From IMG/VR virus record IMGVR_UViG_3300045911_000761, positions 1 to 23,057 of that record: 23,057 nucleotides of DNA; one strand, given 5' to 3'. The notes under the pieces were generated by a model. The model saw only the letters and a list, made by a program, of their open reading frames with translations. It did no database searches and was not told the origin of the DNA. Positions 1-7,246 of this stretch are shown in pieces. This DNA comes from a virus. Numbering within the stretch: the first letter of the stretch is position 1; each line of letters begins with the position of its first letter. The position numbers and the translations under genes are program-made.

Positions 1-177
1 GAACGCGCACTCCTCAAGGGTCTCTTTGACAGTCATCGGAAACTGCTTGGAAACCGAAGATCCGGAGTCACCCCACGACATGATCGTCTTGCCTTCGAGG
101 AGCATCTGCTTCGCCTTCGACTGGATCGAGAGCACCTCGGCAACGGTGAATCCGGTAGTAAAAAGACCTTTGGCCAT
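1..177 (-). CDS. Head-tail joining (gpW-like) protein candidate, partial
   Basis: An open frame of 59 codons starts with ATG at 177 and runs off the window's left edge without a stop. The product begins MAKGLFTTGFTVAEVLSIQS, continues as a lysine-rich helix ending in LLEGKT, then a short polar turn (SWGDSGSSVSKQF) and a second helix start (TVKETLEEC). This helix, GK-turn, hairpin, helix layout resembles the small lambda gpW head-completion protein, and the place just past a GpA-type terminase is where gpW normally sits. The resemblance is in layout only; I have no alignment. No strong ribosome binding site is seen. The 84 bases between this start and the endolysin stop hold nothing I recognise. 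It could also be another small capsid or connector protein. Confidence 0.6.
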   Translation of the reverse strand, partial: MAKGLFTTGFTVAEVLSIQSKAKQMLLEGKTIMSWGDSGSSVSKQFPMTVKETLEECAF

Positions 178-261
178 CGACCGGGCGTTGCTGTCAACGG
201 GGAGCAACCCCTGCGTCGATTTTCATTACGTCATGAAGAATCAGAATAGCCGACCGGCCAG

Positions 262-867
262 TCACCCAAGAACATCCCTTCCGGCGGCAACGCGAGAGCG
301 AAGTGTCGCAAGTGAGACTCCGTGCGGAAACTCAAAGTGAGGCGGATCTACAAAGGATTTCCAATCGCCACCCCAGACAAGACCAAGTTCCTTGCCGATC
401 TCACCGGCTAAAGAATACAATCCAGAGGATCCAAGGTATTTGCCCTCCGCGAAGATGCCGATGTCGTAGGCGAGCGAGAAGTTGTGGTTCGAGAACCCCG
501 CTCGGGCGTTGGTCACGATTTTCCCCGGACGACTCCGACCCTGCTCGTAAAGTGCTGACTGCTGAGCATACGTTCGATGGCCCGAGATAATCGCGGCATT
601 CATCAGAGAACGAAGAAGTCGAATGTGGCGTTCCGCCAATGGCTGAAGACGTTTATGCAAGGGATGGACCTCCGATCCATTCCATCGCCCACCGAAAATG
701 TGGACGCGGCTGCGCTCATCGATGTCGGACTCATTTCCGGTGCTCACCCAAGAACGGGCGGCAGCACGACTCATCGGGCCGACGATTCCATCGATCTTCC
801 CTTTGTATAAACCCGCATCTTTGAGCTTTGTCTGGACTTCCCGGATGGCGCGGACGTTGTGAGTCAT
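262..867 (-). CDS. Endolysin: peptidoglycan-binding domain plus M15 L,D-endopeptidase
   Basis: A 201-residue cell-wall hydrolase. Residues about 5-40 form a PG_binding_1 domain (repeated V-x-L-K, GKIDGIVGP). The catalytic part covers about 75-185 and has the M15C zinc site: H128 and D135 in SNHNFSLAYD, and D174 and H177 in VDPPHFEF. Known members cut the peptide stem or cross-bridge of peptidoglycan, and phages use them to burst the host. There is no signal peptide, so it would need a holin or other export route; no clear holin lies beside it. Its ATG overlaps the terminase stop (ATGA at 864-867), so the two are translationally coupled. All zinc ligands and the catalytic acid are present, so it is probably active. 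Confidence 0.9.
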   Translation of the reverse strand: MTHNVRAIREVQTKLKDAGLYKGKIDGIVGPMSRAAARSWVSTGNESDIDERSRVHIFGGRWNGSEVHPLHKRLQPLAERHIRLLRSLMNAAIISGHRTYAQQSALYEQGRSRPGKIVTNARAGFSNHNFSLAYDIGIFAEGKYLGSSGLYSLAGEIGKELGLVWGGDWKSFVDPPHFEFPHGVSLATLRSRVAAGRDVLG

Positions 868-2672
868 GCCTCCGGCGCGGAGTCAACCTCCACCGGGCCC
901 GACGCCTCCCTGCCGACGATCTTGAGCATTGTGGCTGCTGCGGCCTGCATCGCCTCACAATCAAAATAGTGGTTCGGTCGGCTTCCGATCTGCTTCCACA
1001 TCCAGACACCCTTTTCTTTGATCCGATGCTCGCTTTCCATCTGCGCGAGGTAGTCGTCATCAATGTCGTCGGGCACTTCCCAAGTCGCGCCACGCTCCGG
1101 GTCTTGATTGCGCCGGAGGCGGGCGAGTGTGTCCTTAATGTTCAGGTTGCTCCAATAGTGAACAAAACAGGACCGCTGATAGGAAAGAACTACCTTTCGG
1201 CGCGGCGAGTAGAACCGCTGGACGGATTTTCCGCCTTTCTGACGGTGGACATACGTTGGCCTGCGGTCGCCAATGAGGGCGATCCACCCACGAACCGAGC
1301 ATTCCCGGTAAACGTCATAGGTCGCGTGGCCGGCATCCACTAAGACGAGATTCGGGTGAATGCCGAACCGCTCTTGAACAACCTCAACGTCGGTGAAGGT
1401 GAGAACCCTCTCGTTCCAGACCAGACGGGAAGACCCATTGGCACTCCATCCGCGGACGACGAGGAACATGTGATCCATCTGGCAATCCACCGTGAGGAAC
1501 CGCAGGGGGATGTAGGAACCTTCCTCGGGCACCGGGGCGGCAACGACCCGCCCTTTTGAGTCAATGGCACCTTCTTCCTCCCATGTCTCCCCACGCTTGT
1601 AACCCGAGCGAATGATTTCCAGTTTGTAGTCTTCGACGTATTCACGCCATGGGAGGCCGAGGCGTTTCTGGTAAAACTGCTGGAGAAGTGAGACATCCCC
1701 CCGGCGAGCTGCCTGCTTTGCGCGGAGGTATAGTTCGGCAAGCTGACCCCAGCTCATTGCGCACAGGGCATTCCAGTGGAAACCAACATTCTCGGATGCC
1801 GCCTTCGGGTTTTGGGCAATGAACTGCCCCCTGGCGTTGAGTTCACGACGCATTCGGTCGGTGTCCTCGAAGTAATGATTGCAGGCACGGCAACGCAGTG
1901 CTGCGGTCCGTCTGACTTCCGCAAAATCCCAATCGCCGGTGTCATCCTTGGCTGACTTGCTCCACTCGACATTCTCCCAAAGAAAGGGCTGACGTTCTCC
2001 ACACTTGGGGCATGCGAACGTCCATTCGCGCTGGTCTGTGGTTTCAAACTTCCGGTGCGTGTCGTCGTCCTCCTCGCCTCCCTGACTCATGAAGACGCAT
2101 TTGCCCAGCCACCCGAAAGCAGTGACGCGGGCCTCGGCCTCGGCCATATGACCTTCGGGCCAGCGCCATGTTTCATCCCCAATCAACCACCGGATCGACC
2201 TGCGCTGGAGGTTGGTTTTGTTGTGAGCCCCGAGCAACCAAAGGCTCATTCCGTTGGAAAAGTGGATCGTCGAATTGCGTTTTTGGTGCCGGTTGCGCGG
2301 GAACAACCGGTTTACCGGATCGCATTCGTCAAAAAGCTTCTGGAGCCGCGCCTCGGAATAGTCCTTCGCGTCCTCGTCGGTCTGATCCAGCCAGAGGGCG
2401 GGTCCCGGGAGGTTAGCGATGATGTAGCAGAGGGCCAGTTCTGGAGCGGTCGTCTTGCTCGACTGAACGCTGGCAATGATTGAGACGAGCCTGACCTTCG
2501 GATCAACGACGGCATCGAGCACCTCCCGGATCCAAGGCGAGTTGCCCAGCCGGAACCGTCCCGGCATCGGGGAATACGGAATCGAGCGGACATGTTCTTC
2601 CGCCCACTCCCAGACCGGCCGCCGGTCGGGTGGCTGCCACGCGTCCCTCCAAATGTCCTGCAACGCCTTCAC
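864..2672 (-). CDS. Phage terminase large subunit, GpA family
   Basis: A 602-residue DNA-packaging motor and headful/cos nuclease of the Terminase_GpA type. The ATPase half has a Walker A-like segment at about 66-74 (IASVQSSKTT) and a Walker B (RWLIGDET, about 161-168). A zinc ribbon follows with CPKC at 221-224 and CRAC at 261-264, typical of GpA proteins. The nuclease half contains acidic strands (LTVDCQMDH, near 400, and LVLVDAGHATYDVY). The start is GTG at 2670-2672, overlapping the small-subunit stop (GTGA), so the two subunits are made together. The length fits the family (about 600-650). The C-terminus is acidic and reaches the endolysin start. The family call is secure; the packaging mode (cos or headful) cannot be read here. 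Confidence 0.95.
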   Translation of the reverse strand: MKALQDIWRDAWQPPDRRPVWEWAEEHVRSIPYSPMPGRFRLGNSPWIREVLDAVVDPKVRLVSIIASVQSSKTTAPELALCYIIANLPGPALWLDQTDEDAKDYSEARLQKLFDECDPVNRLFPRNRHQKRNSTIHFSNGMSLWLLGAHNKTNLQRRSIRWLIGDETWRWPEGHMAEAEARVTAFGWLGKCVFMSQGGEEDDDTHRKFETTDQREWTFACPKCGERQPFLWENVEWSKSAKDDTGDWDFAEVRRTAALRCRACNHYFEDTDRMRRELNARGQFIAQNPKAASENVGFHWNALCAMSWGQLAELYLRAKQAARRGDVSLLQQFYQKRLGLPWREYVEDYKLEIIRSGYKRGETWEEEGAIDSKGRVVAAPVPEEGSYIPLRFLTVDCQMDHMFLVVRGWSANGSSRLVWNERVLTFTDVEVVQERFGIHPNLVLVDAGHATYDVYRECSVRGWIALIGDRRPTYVHRQKGGKSVQRFYSPRRKVVLSYQRSCFVHYWSNLNIKDTLARLRRNQDPERGATWEVPDDIDDDYLAQMESEHRIKEKGVWMWKQIGSRPNHYFDCEAMQAAAATMLKIVGREASGPVEVDSAPEA

Positions 2673-3265
2673 GCTTCGTGGAGGACACGGAGGACTTCAT
2701 CAATGGCCTTGCGGCACTCGGCTTGGATTCCGGTGGCATCGAGCCCGGAGAGAATCGGGGGAAGCTCGTTCTCAAATTTTGAGCGGAGGATGGCGGTAGC
2801 CTGGGCCGCCAATCCAATCCACTCCGCACGAACCTGATCGAGTCGGACGTATTCCCCCTTCTTGATCTGGATGCGAAGCTCACGTTCCTCCACCTCGGCG
2901 AGAAGTTTCCGGGCCTTGAGTGCTTCCTCGTTGTGAATTGGGACCTTCCCTGCCTTCAGCCCCCGGAGGCGAATGAACTCGCGCCAATCTGCCACCGGCC
3001 ACATTCCGTTCGAGAGTGCCTTCGGTGCCCCCTCGATTTTCTGCCAATTGTTGAGCGTCCTGCGCGTGACCCCGAGAATGGCGGCCAGTTCGACCAAGTT
3101 TTTCGCGTAGGCGGTATTGTCGGTTGAGCCTGCCGCCCGGGATTCCACTCTGGCCCGCTCGGCTACGGTGAGTGGCTTCCCCGCCGCGACCTTGCGCACG
3201 ATGTTCTGAAAGTCGGCGTCAAGGATTTTGCCTGCCAAGTCTGCAGATATGTCCGGCTGATCCAT
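2669..3265 (-). CDS. Terminase small subunit (Nu1-like DNA-recognition protein)
   Basis: A 198-residue protein upstream of and overlapping the large terminase gene. Residues about 55-95 form a winged/helix-turn-helix DNA-binding segment (AKNLVELAAILGVTRRTLNNWQ) followed by a W-rich stretch (WPVADWREFIRLRG). A long basic/acidic coiled coil (ALKARKLLAEVEERELRIQI) and a C-terminal helical region follow. Nu1/gp1 proteins bind the packaging start site and feed DNA to the large subunit; the position and motif order fit. The ATG at 3263-3265 lies inside an inverted repeat (see the regulatory entry). No strong Shine-Dalgarno sequence precedes it. Confidence 0.85.
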   Translation of the reverse strand: MDQPDISADLAGKILDADFQNIVRKVAAGKPLTVAERARVESRAAGSTDNTAYAKNLVELAAILGVTRRTLNNWQKIEGAPKALSNGMWPVADWREFIRLRGLKAGKVPIHNEEALKARKLLAEVEERELRIQIKKGEYVRLDQVRAEWIGLAAQATAILRSKFENELPPILSGLDATGIQAECRKAIDEVLRVLHEA

Positions 3266-3271
3266 ATCTGC
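3243..3271. promoter_or_regulatory. Inverted repeat over the terminase small-subunit start
   Basis: Perfect 9-base arms GCAGATATG (3243-3251) and CATATCTGC (3263-3271) are separated by 11 bases. The second arm contains the start codon of the small terminase (CAT at 3263-3265 on this strand). A repressor bound here, or a hairpin in the mRNA, could block initiation. The half-site resembles that at 22541-22570 (GCAGAATATG), which lies on another start codon. The role as an operator is inferred. Confidence 0.5.
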
Positions 3272-3340
3272 CGATTGCTGTCAATTCTTTGAGGGGTGAC
3301 CCCGTAGATGTCCCTCCCCTTGGTGTAGGATTCTTACAAG

Positions 3341-3751
3341 ATGAAACCAGAAATCACCCAATCGCTCGCCCGGCGTTCCTTTCTTGGCAGCATATTACTG
3401 GGCTTGCCCGCGTTATTGGTTTTTCGTCCGGAACCTCCGAAGAAAACTGTCGTGCTCAACCGCATTCGCGTTGCGGGGTTTCAATATCATCAAGGAATGG
3501 AAGACCGCAGGAGAATCAAGGTGGGTGATGAACTGGAAGTTGTGGCAGAACCGGAGAATCCACACGACCGCTACGCGGTTGCGCTTCTTTGGCATGGAAA
3601 GCACATCGGTTATGTCCCGCGAGACGAAAACCGGCACCTGAGTCGAATGCTGAGGGCACATGTCCCTCTCCTTGCCACGGTAACCAAAAGCGATCCTGAT
3701 GCTGAAACTTGGGACGCGGTCCGAGTGGATGTCGCGATGATTCAGGGTTAG
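3341..3751 (+). CDS. Tat-signal HIRAN-domain protein
   Basis: A 136-residue protein on the opposite strand from its neighbours. Residues 10-16 (ARRSFLG) look like a twin-arginine signal (S/T-R-R-x-F-L-K), followed by a hydrophobic stretch to about residue 28 (SILLGLPALLVF). The rest is a HIRAN domain: RVAGFQYHQG, KVGDELEVVAEPENPHDRYAVAL and GKHIGYVPRDENRHLSRML. HIRAN domains bind 3' ends of single-stranded DNA when attached to helicases; short exported stand-alone versions occur in bacteria but their job is not known to me. Start ATG 3341 has an AGGA 12 bases upstream. Its stop overlaps the convergent methyltransferase stop by four bases. It is likely an accessory (moron) gene with its own promoter. 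Confidence 0.85.
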   Translation: MKPEITQSLARRSFLGSILLGLPALLVFRPEPPKKTVVLNRIRVAGFQYHQGMEDRRRIKVGDELEVVAEPENPHDRYAVALLWHGKHIGYVPRDENRHLSRMLRAHVPLLATVTKSDPDAETWDAVRVDVAMIQG

Positions 3752-4473
3752 CTCTTCACCGCAACCCAACCCGCGAAGTTCAGGTATCGCCAAAAACAGT
3801 CCACCTGGGAAAATCCGCATTGCCGGACAAGCTGCTCATTCCACGCGGCGGTGACCGGCACCAGAACCCCTTCGAGAGAAAGCCGTTTGCGGTCGATCTC
3901 CTCTTGGCTGTAGCCATGCTCGCGCTTCATGCCGTAGTAGAGATCCACAAGCAGGTCATCAATTTCGGCGGAGGCTCCCAGCACCTTTTCAACGAGGATG
4001 AACGCTCCTCCCGGGATGAGGGAGTTAAACGCTTCGCGAACAATCTTCAGCCGGTATTCAATGGGGGTGAACTGAAGGGTGAGCACGGAAAGGATGACAC
4101 TGGCGCGTTCAGGAGGAAACTCCCGGCGAAGGTCCATTTCGCGGATCGAAACGACGTTACAATCGATGTAACCTTGGAAGCGTTTGCGGGCGGCTTCGAG
4201 CATCGGTTGGCTGACTTCGACTCCTACAAACCGGTTGTATGCTCCAAACTTGCGAATCAGCGGGTCCAGCGCATCACCCCGCGAGCATCCCAGATCCACA
4301 ATCGCCGTCTTTTCTTCCACGAAACGGCTCGCGATCTCCGAGACCGTATCGCGCATGACATCGTATTGCGGGATGGACCGCCGGAGCATCTCATCGAAGA
4401 CTTCCGTGACTTCGGCGTCGAACGCCCATTTTCCTTCGGGAAGAACGTGGTCTTTGTGCTCGGTTGGCTCCAT
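3748..4473 (-). CDS. CmoA-like SAM-dependent enzyme (carboxy-SAM synthase homologue)
   Basis: A 241-residue class I methyltransferase-fold protein that aligns by eye along its whole length with E. coli CmoA, which turns SAM and prephenate into carboxy-SAM for tRNA wobble-uridine modification. Shared landmarks: GKWAFDAEVTEVFDEML..RSIPQY (15-38), SAM motif I VDLGCSRG (59-66), LTLQF (131-135), GGAFILVEK (155-163), HGYSQEEIDRKRLSLEG (186-202). Arg197 lines up with the arginine I recall as the carboxylate-binding Arg199 of CmoA. The asparagine of E. coli LNFTLQF is Val here. It sits 27 bases beyond the unknown protein and points toward the terminase. It may make carboxy-SAM for a phage RNA or DNA modification, or be an ordinary methyltransferase of that branch. 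No CmoB partner is visible. Confidence 0.8.
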   Translation of the reverse strand: MEPTEHKDHVLPEGKWAFDAEVTEVFDEMLRRSIPQYDVMRDTVSEIASRFVEEKTAIVDLGCSRGDALDPLIRKFGAYNRFVGVEVSQPMLEAARKRFQGYIDCNVVSIREMDLRREFPPERASVILSVLTLQFTPIEYRLKIVREAFNSLIPGGAFILVEKVLGASAEIDDLLVDLYYGMKREHGYSQEEIDRKRLSLEGVLVPVTAAWNEQLVRQCGFSQVDCFWRYLNFAGWVAVKS

Positions 4474-4499
4474 GCCACCCGAGCCGATGTCAACATGGT

Positions 4500-5252
4500 T
4501 CAGCCGGTTTCCGAAATCGTCACGACCCAGTCTCCATCTTGGTAGTCCTCTCGATTCAAAAAGAGTTCACCTAAGTCATTAGACATCTCATCCAAAAATC
4601 TCAGGCGAGGCACCGGAAAGAGATCTCTGCACAGGCTCCGAACTTGTGCGAGAGAAGCACCTTGTTGCACTTCGCGCCAATACGTTCCAAAGGGATCATC
4701 TCTCCAACTGAAATATCCGTTGCCTGCGAAGGAGAGAGTCAAGAATCCCATAATGTCCCTGGGTTCTTCATCGCCAAGAGTCCCGGGTGAGAATGGGTCA
4801 ATGCTCAAACTTGCCATGTCAGGCGCGATGAATCCCTTTTGCGGGTCTGGATGCATCGATTGGAGTTCACGACTAACCTCGGAGGGAAGCCCGCCAAAAA
4901 TAAGGTGAGATCGATAAACGGATTTTTGTTCGAACCTGCTTTTGGGCCACAGATCGATCCACGGTCGATCTCGCCCACCACTTTCATGGTCCCATTTGTA
5001 GGCAACGGTTTTGAACATAAACGGAGCAACCTCTTTCAATTCATTGGTGCTCTTGAGATCACGAGCGATGTTTTTTCCGAACTTCAAATTCACTGTCTGA
5101 ATCCATGGTTGGAAATCGATTATCTCGCGCAAGCGGATGCTAAATTGCTTCAACTGAAGAACCGTAACCTCCGGGGGGAGTCCTGGGTAAAATAAGCAGA
5201 GCGAGCTGAAGAATGACATAGGATGCCGAGGGTCTCTGAAAGACTGACACAT
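4500..5252 (-). CDS. Hypothetical protein, unknown family
   Basis: A 250-residue soluble protein I do not recognise. It is rich in aromatic residues and Asp/Pro, with segments such as PWIDLWPKSRFEQKS, MHPDPQKGFIAPDMASL and GYFSWRDDPFGTYW. No membrane segment, repeat or classic catalytic motif is clear. Base use is visibly less GC-rich than the flanking genes, suggesting a more recent acquisition. The first ATG (5252) lies six bases after the HAD stop; a second ATG at 5219 would remove eleven residues and may be the true start; neither has a good ribosome binding site. It lies between the HAD-like gene and the CmoA-like gene on the same strand. Confidence 0.7.
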   Translation of the reverse strand: MCQSFRDPRHPMSFFSSLCLFYPGLPPEVTVLQLKQFSIRLREIIDFQPWIQTVNLKFGKNIARDLKSTNELKEVAPFMFKTVAYKWDHESGGRDRPWIDLWPKSRFEQKSVYRSHLIFGGLPSEVSRELQSMHPDPQKGFIAPDMASLSIDPFSPGTLGDEEPRDIMGFLTLSFAGNGYFSWRDDPFGTYWREVQQGASLAQVRSLCRDLFPVPRLRFLDEMSNDLGELFLNREDYQDGDWVVTISETG

Positions 5253-5258
5253 TCAGAA

Positions 5259-5735
5259 TTAAAGGTCGAGAAACGTCGGTGGCAATTCTTCCGGGATGCC
5301 TCGGACCAACCCGGAAGCGTTTCGAAGCGAGGTTCCCGGGCGGTTTACCCATAGGCTGAAAACACCCAGCTTATAATACATGTCGCGGGTTTTCGGGTTG
5401 CTCTCGATGGCCAGCAAATTCTCCCTGCCGTGCTTTGGAAAAATTCTCGTGAGCAGGATGTGGCGTTTGATGGCGGGAGGAGTGCGGGTCACACCCTCGT
5501 CGAAATATGCCTCCTGCGGGCTCCACCCGGTTTGCTCCTCGATCCGAGCCAGTGTCGCCACCCGCCACGAGTCGGGGCGGGCGGTGATCAGAATGACGTG
5601 GTGAGGCTTGACCATCTCGATGAGCCATTCCCGGTATCGCTCCGTCTCCATACGTTTGCGCATGGGAGGCGGCACCGTCCCGAATTTCGGGGAGTTGGCA
5701 ACGAGCGTATAGTTGAGGTCCAGAAGGATGATCAC
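5259..5735 (-). CDS. HAD-superfamily phosphatase-like protein, altered active site
   Basis: A 158-residue compact HAD fold. Motif I is LLDLNYTLV (Asp6, but Asn8 where most HAD phosphatases have a second Asp as acid/base). Motif II is VILITARP with Thr51; the lysine of motif III is probably Lys90 (PPAIKRH); motif IV is AIESNPKTRD (Glu111, Asn113, Asp118). It resembles short phage-encoded HAD proteins without a known substrate. Asn8 suggests weak, specialised or lost phosphatase activity, or a different reaction. It begins with GTG at 5733-5735, overlapping the ParB-methyltransferase stop (GTGA), so it is co-translated with it. Candidate roles are nucleotide or sugar-phosphate handling in a modification route. 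Confidence 0.8.
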   Translation of the reverse strand: MIILLDLNYTLVANSPKFGTVPPPMRKRMETERYREWLIEMVKPHHVILITARPDSWRVATLARIEEQTGWSPQEAYFDEGVTRTPPAIKRHILLTRIFPKHGRENLLAIESNPKTRDMYYKLGVFSLWVNRPGTSLRNASGLVRGIPEELPPTFLDL

Positions 5736-7246
5736 AGCGCCACCCCCAGCCGTTTGGAAAATGCCTCCTTGGCTTCCGCAACCAGCCCCATCCGCGTCCC
5801 GTCAGGATATGGCAAGTCGAACTCGAATTCGATGGCGGAACGCAGCGCGGCAACATCGACTGGCTTTGCCCCCTGGCAGATCGCCGTGATGTTATTGCTC
5901 ATCTCCGCTACTTTAACAGAGCGGAAAAGGCCGATAAAGAGTGAATGGAATTCTTTCTTCGTGTGGTATTTCTGGACCTTCGGTTTGTCCTGAAAATCGC
6001 CGAGCCGCACCCCGTCCTCGTAGTCGAGCCGGAAGCAGATGTTCCCGGCGTTGGATTGATTCATGAACGCCTTCCCGTTGACCTGCCGCCAGCCGGTTTC
6101 CGTCGCGCTGGATGCGCAGGCGTAGAGCTTGGTGAACGGCTTGCAGAGGGCCGCGCACAGGGTCGCAATTTTCTCCCGGTCCTCCCGGAAGGGCACGGAG
6201 TTGAGCACGCTGCTGACGAAGATTGACGTCCATTCGAGGCCATCCCCCACGCATTTCAGGAATTCCCGAGTCATCTCGATGCTCTCAGCCTTGTTGATCT
6301 CGCTGCCCCCGAGTCGGTAGGGCTCAAATGGGGTGCAGGCGATTCCGCATTGGCGAAGGAGAAACGTCTCGGTCAGGTGGCCAGCACCAAAGTCGAGCAC
6401 GGATGAGCCGTGTTCACGGACCCACCGGGCGCGATCTGCTGGCTTGGTGATGTCGAAGGTGTGGCATGGCTTCGACCCGTGAACGGCGAAGATGAATCCG
6501 TTACCAAGCTCATCACGGACCCGACGCGCTCTGCGAAACGAATTGTAGCGAAGGAGGTCCGCGTAGCGGGTTTGAATATCGAAGTCCATCGAGAGCAGGT
6601 TCATCATGGCCCGGGCGAAATCGGCTTCCTCCTCGGTGACGTAAACGACGGGAGCGAATTCGGCCTTTTTCTCGGCCAGCATTTCCAAGCGACCAATCCC
6701 GTTGATGACCGTTCCGTCTTGCTGACAGATCAGAGGCATCAGAATTCCGTGTTTGTGGAGTGTCCGGGCAAGGTTCCTCGCATATTGCAGCCACCTCCCG
6801 GCATTGGCGCGGCAGAGATCCTTCACGCTAACCTCAGCGGGATGCAGGCAGCGGAGGAATTCAGGGCTGTCCACCGTTTTGTCGGGAATGCGGGCCGCGA
6901 GTGCATCGAGGTCGAGGGACTCGAGTTCGCGGGTGATCTTGCCGGGGGTGTGGTGGAAGTCAAAATCGTTGGTCGCCCGGTTAAAGACGATATTGATCGC
7001 CTTGCGCTGATTGAGTGGCATGGCCGCTGTGCGGAAGACCGGGAGTTTCGTCGCTCCCATGCGGGAGGCAACCAAGTGCCGTTGGTGCCCGGAGAGGATT
7101 TCCCCGTCGGCATCGGCAAAGATCGGGGCGATAAACCCGAGCTTGCGAAGGGAAAGCTCGATCACGTCGAGGCGCTTTGGATCGGCGGCCCGAGGGTTGT
7201 AGGTGCTCGGGCGGGTGGCGTCGATGGGTTCGAGTTGGATCTTCAC
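5732..7246 (-). CDS. Tandem ParB-like domains fused to a class I methyltransferase
   Basis: A 504-residue fusion. Residues 1-100 are a ParB/sulfiredoxin-like domain (PSTYNPRAADPKRLDVIELSL; signature GEILSGHQRHLVA at 49-60). Residues about 135-225 look like a second, diverged ParB domain (LQYARNLARTLHKHGILMPLI; DGTVINGIGRLEMLAEKK at 177-194). Residues 275-470 form a methyltransferase: motif I SSVLDFGAGHLTE (281-293), an acidic residue after strand 2 (Glu308, PFEPY), and IFVSSVLNSVPF (342-353) in the motif IV place. The DPPY/NPPY motif of DNA amino-methyltransferases is absent. It starts with GTG at 7244-7246, overlapping the upstream ParB stop, and overlaps the HAD start. Role inferred: a DNA-guided or DNA-acting base modification enzyme. 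Confidence 0.75.
   Translation of the reverse strand: MKIQLEPIDATRPSTYNPRAADPKRLDVIELSLRKLGFIAPIFADADGEILSGHQRHLVASRMGATKLPVFRTAAMPLNQRKAINIVFNRATNDFDFHHTPGKITRELESLDLDALAARIPDKTVDSPEFLRCLHPAEVSVKDLCRANAGRWLQYARNLARTLHKHGILMPLICQQDGTVINGIGRLEMLAEKKAEFAPVVYVTEEEADFARAMMNLLSMDFDIQTRYADLLRYNSFRRARRVRDELGNGFIFAVHGSKPCHTFDITKPADRARWVREHGSSVLDFGAGHLTETFLLRQCGIACTPFEPYRLGGSEINKAESIEMTREFLKCVGDGLEWTSIFVSSVLNSVPFREDREKIATLCAALCKPFTKLYACASSATETGWRQVNGKAFMNQSNAGNICFRLDYEDGVRLGDFQDKPKVQKYHTKKEFHSLFIGLFRSVKVAEMSNNITAICQGAKPVDVAALRSAIEFEFDLPYPDGTRMGLVAEAKEAFSKRLGVAL

Noticed and set aside
26-340. Rightward 104-codon ORF at the left edge
   Set aside because: It overlaps both the partial leftward gene and the endolysin and has no protein-like composition.
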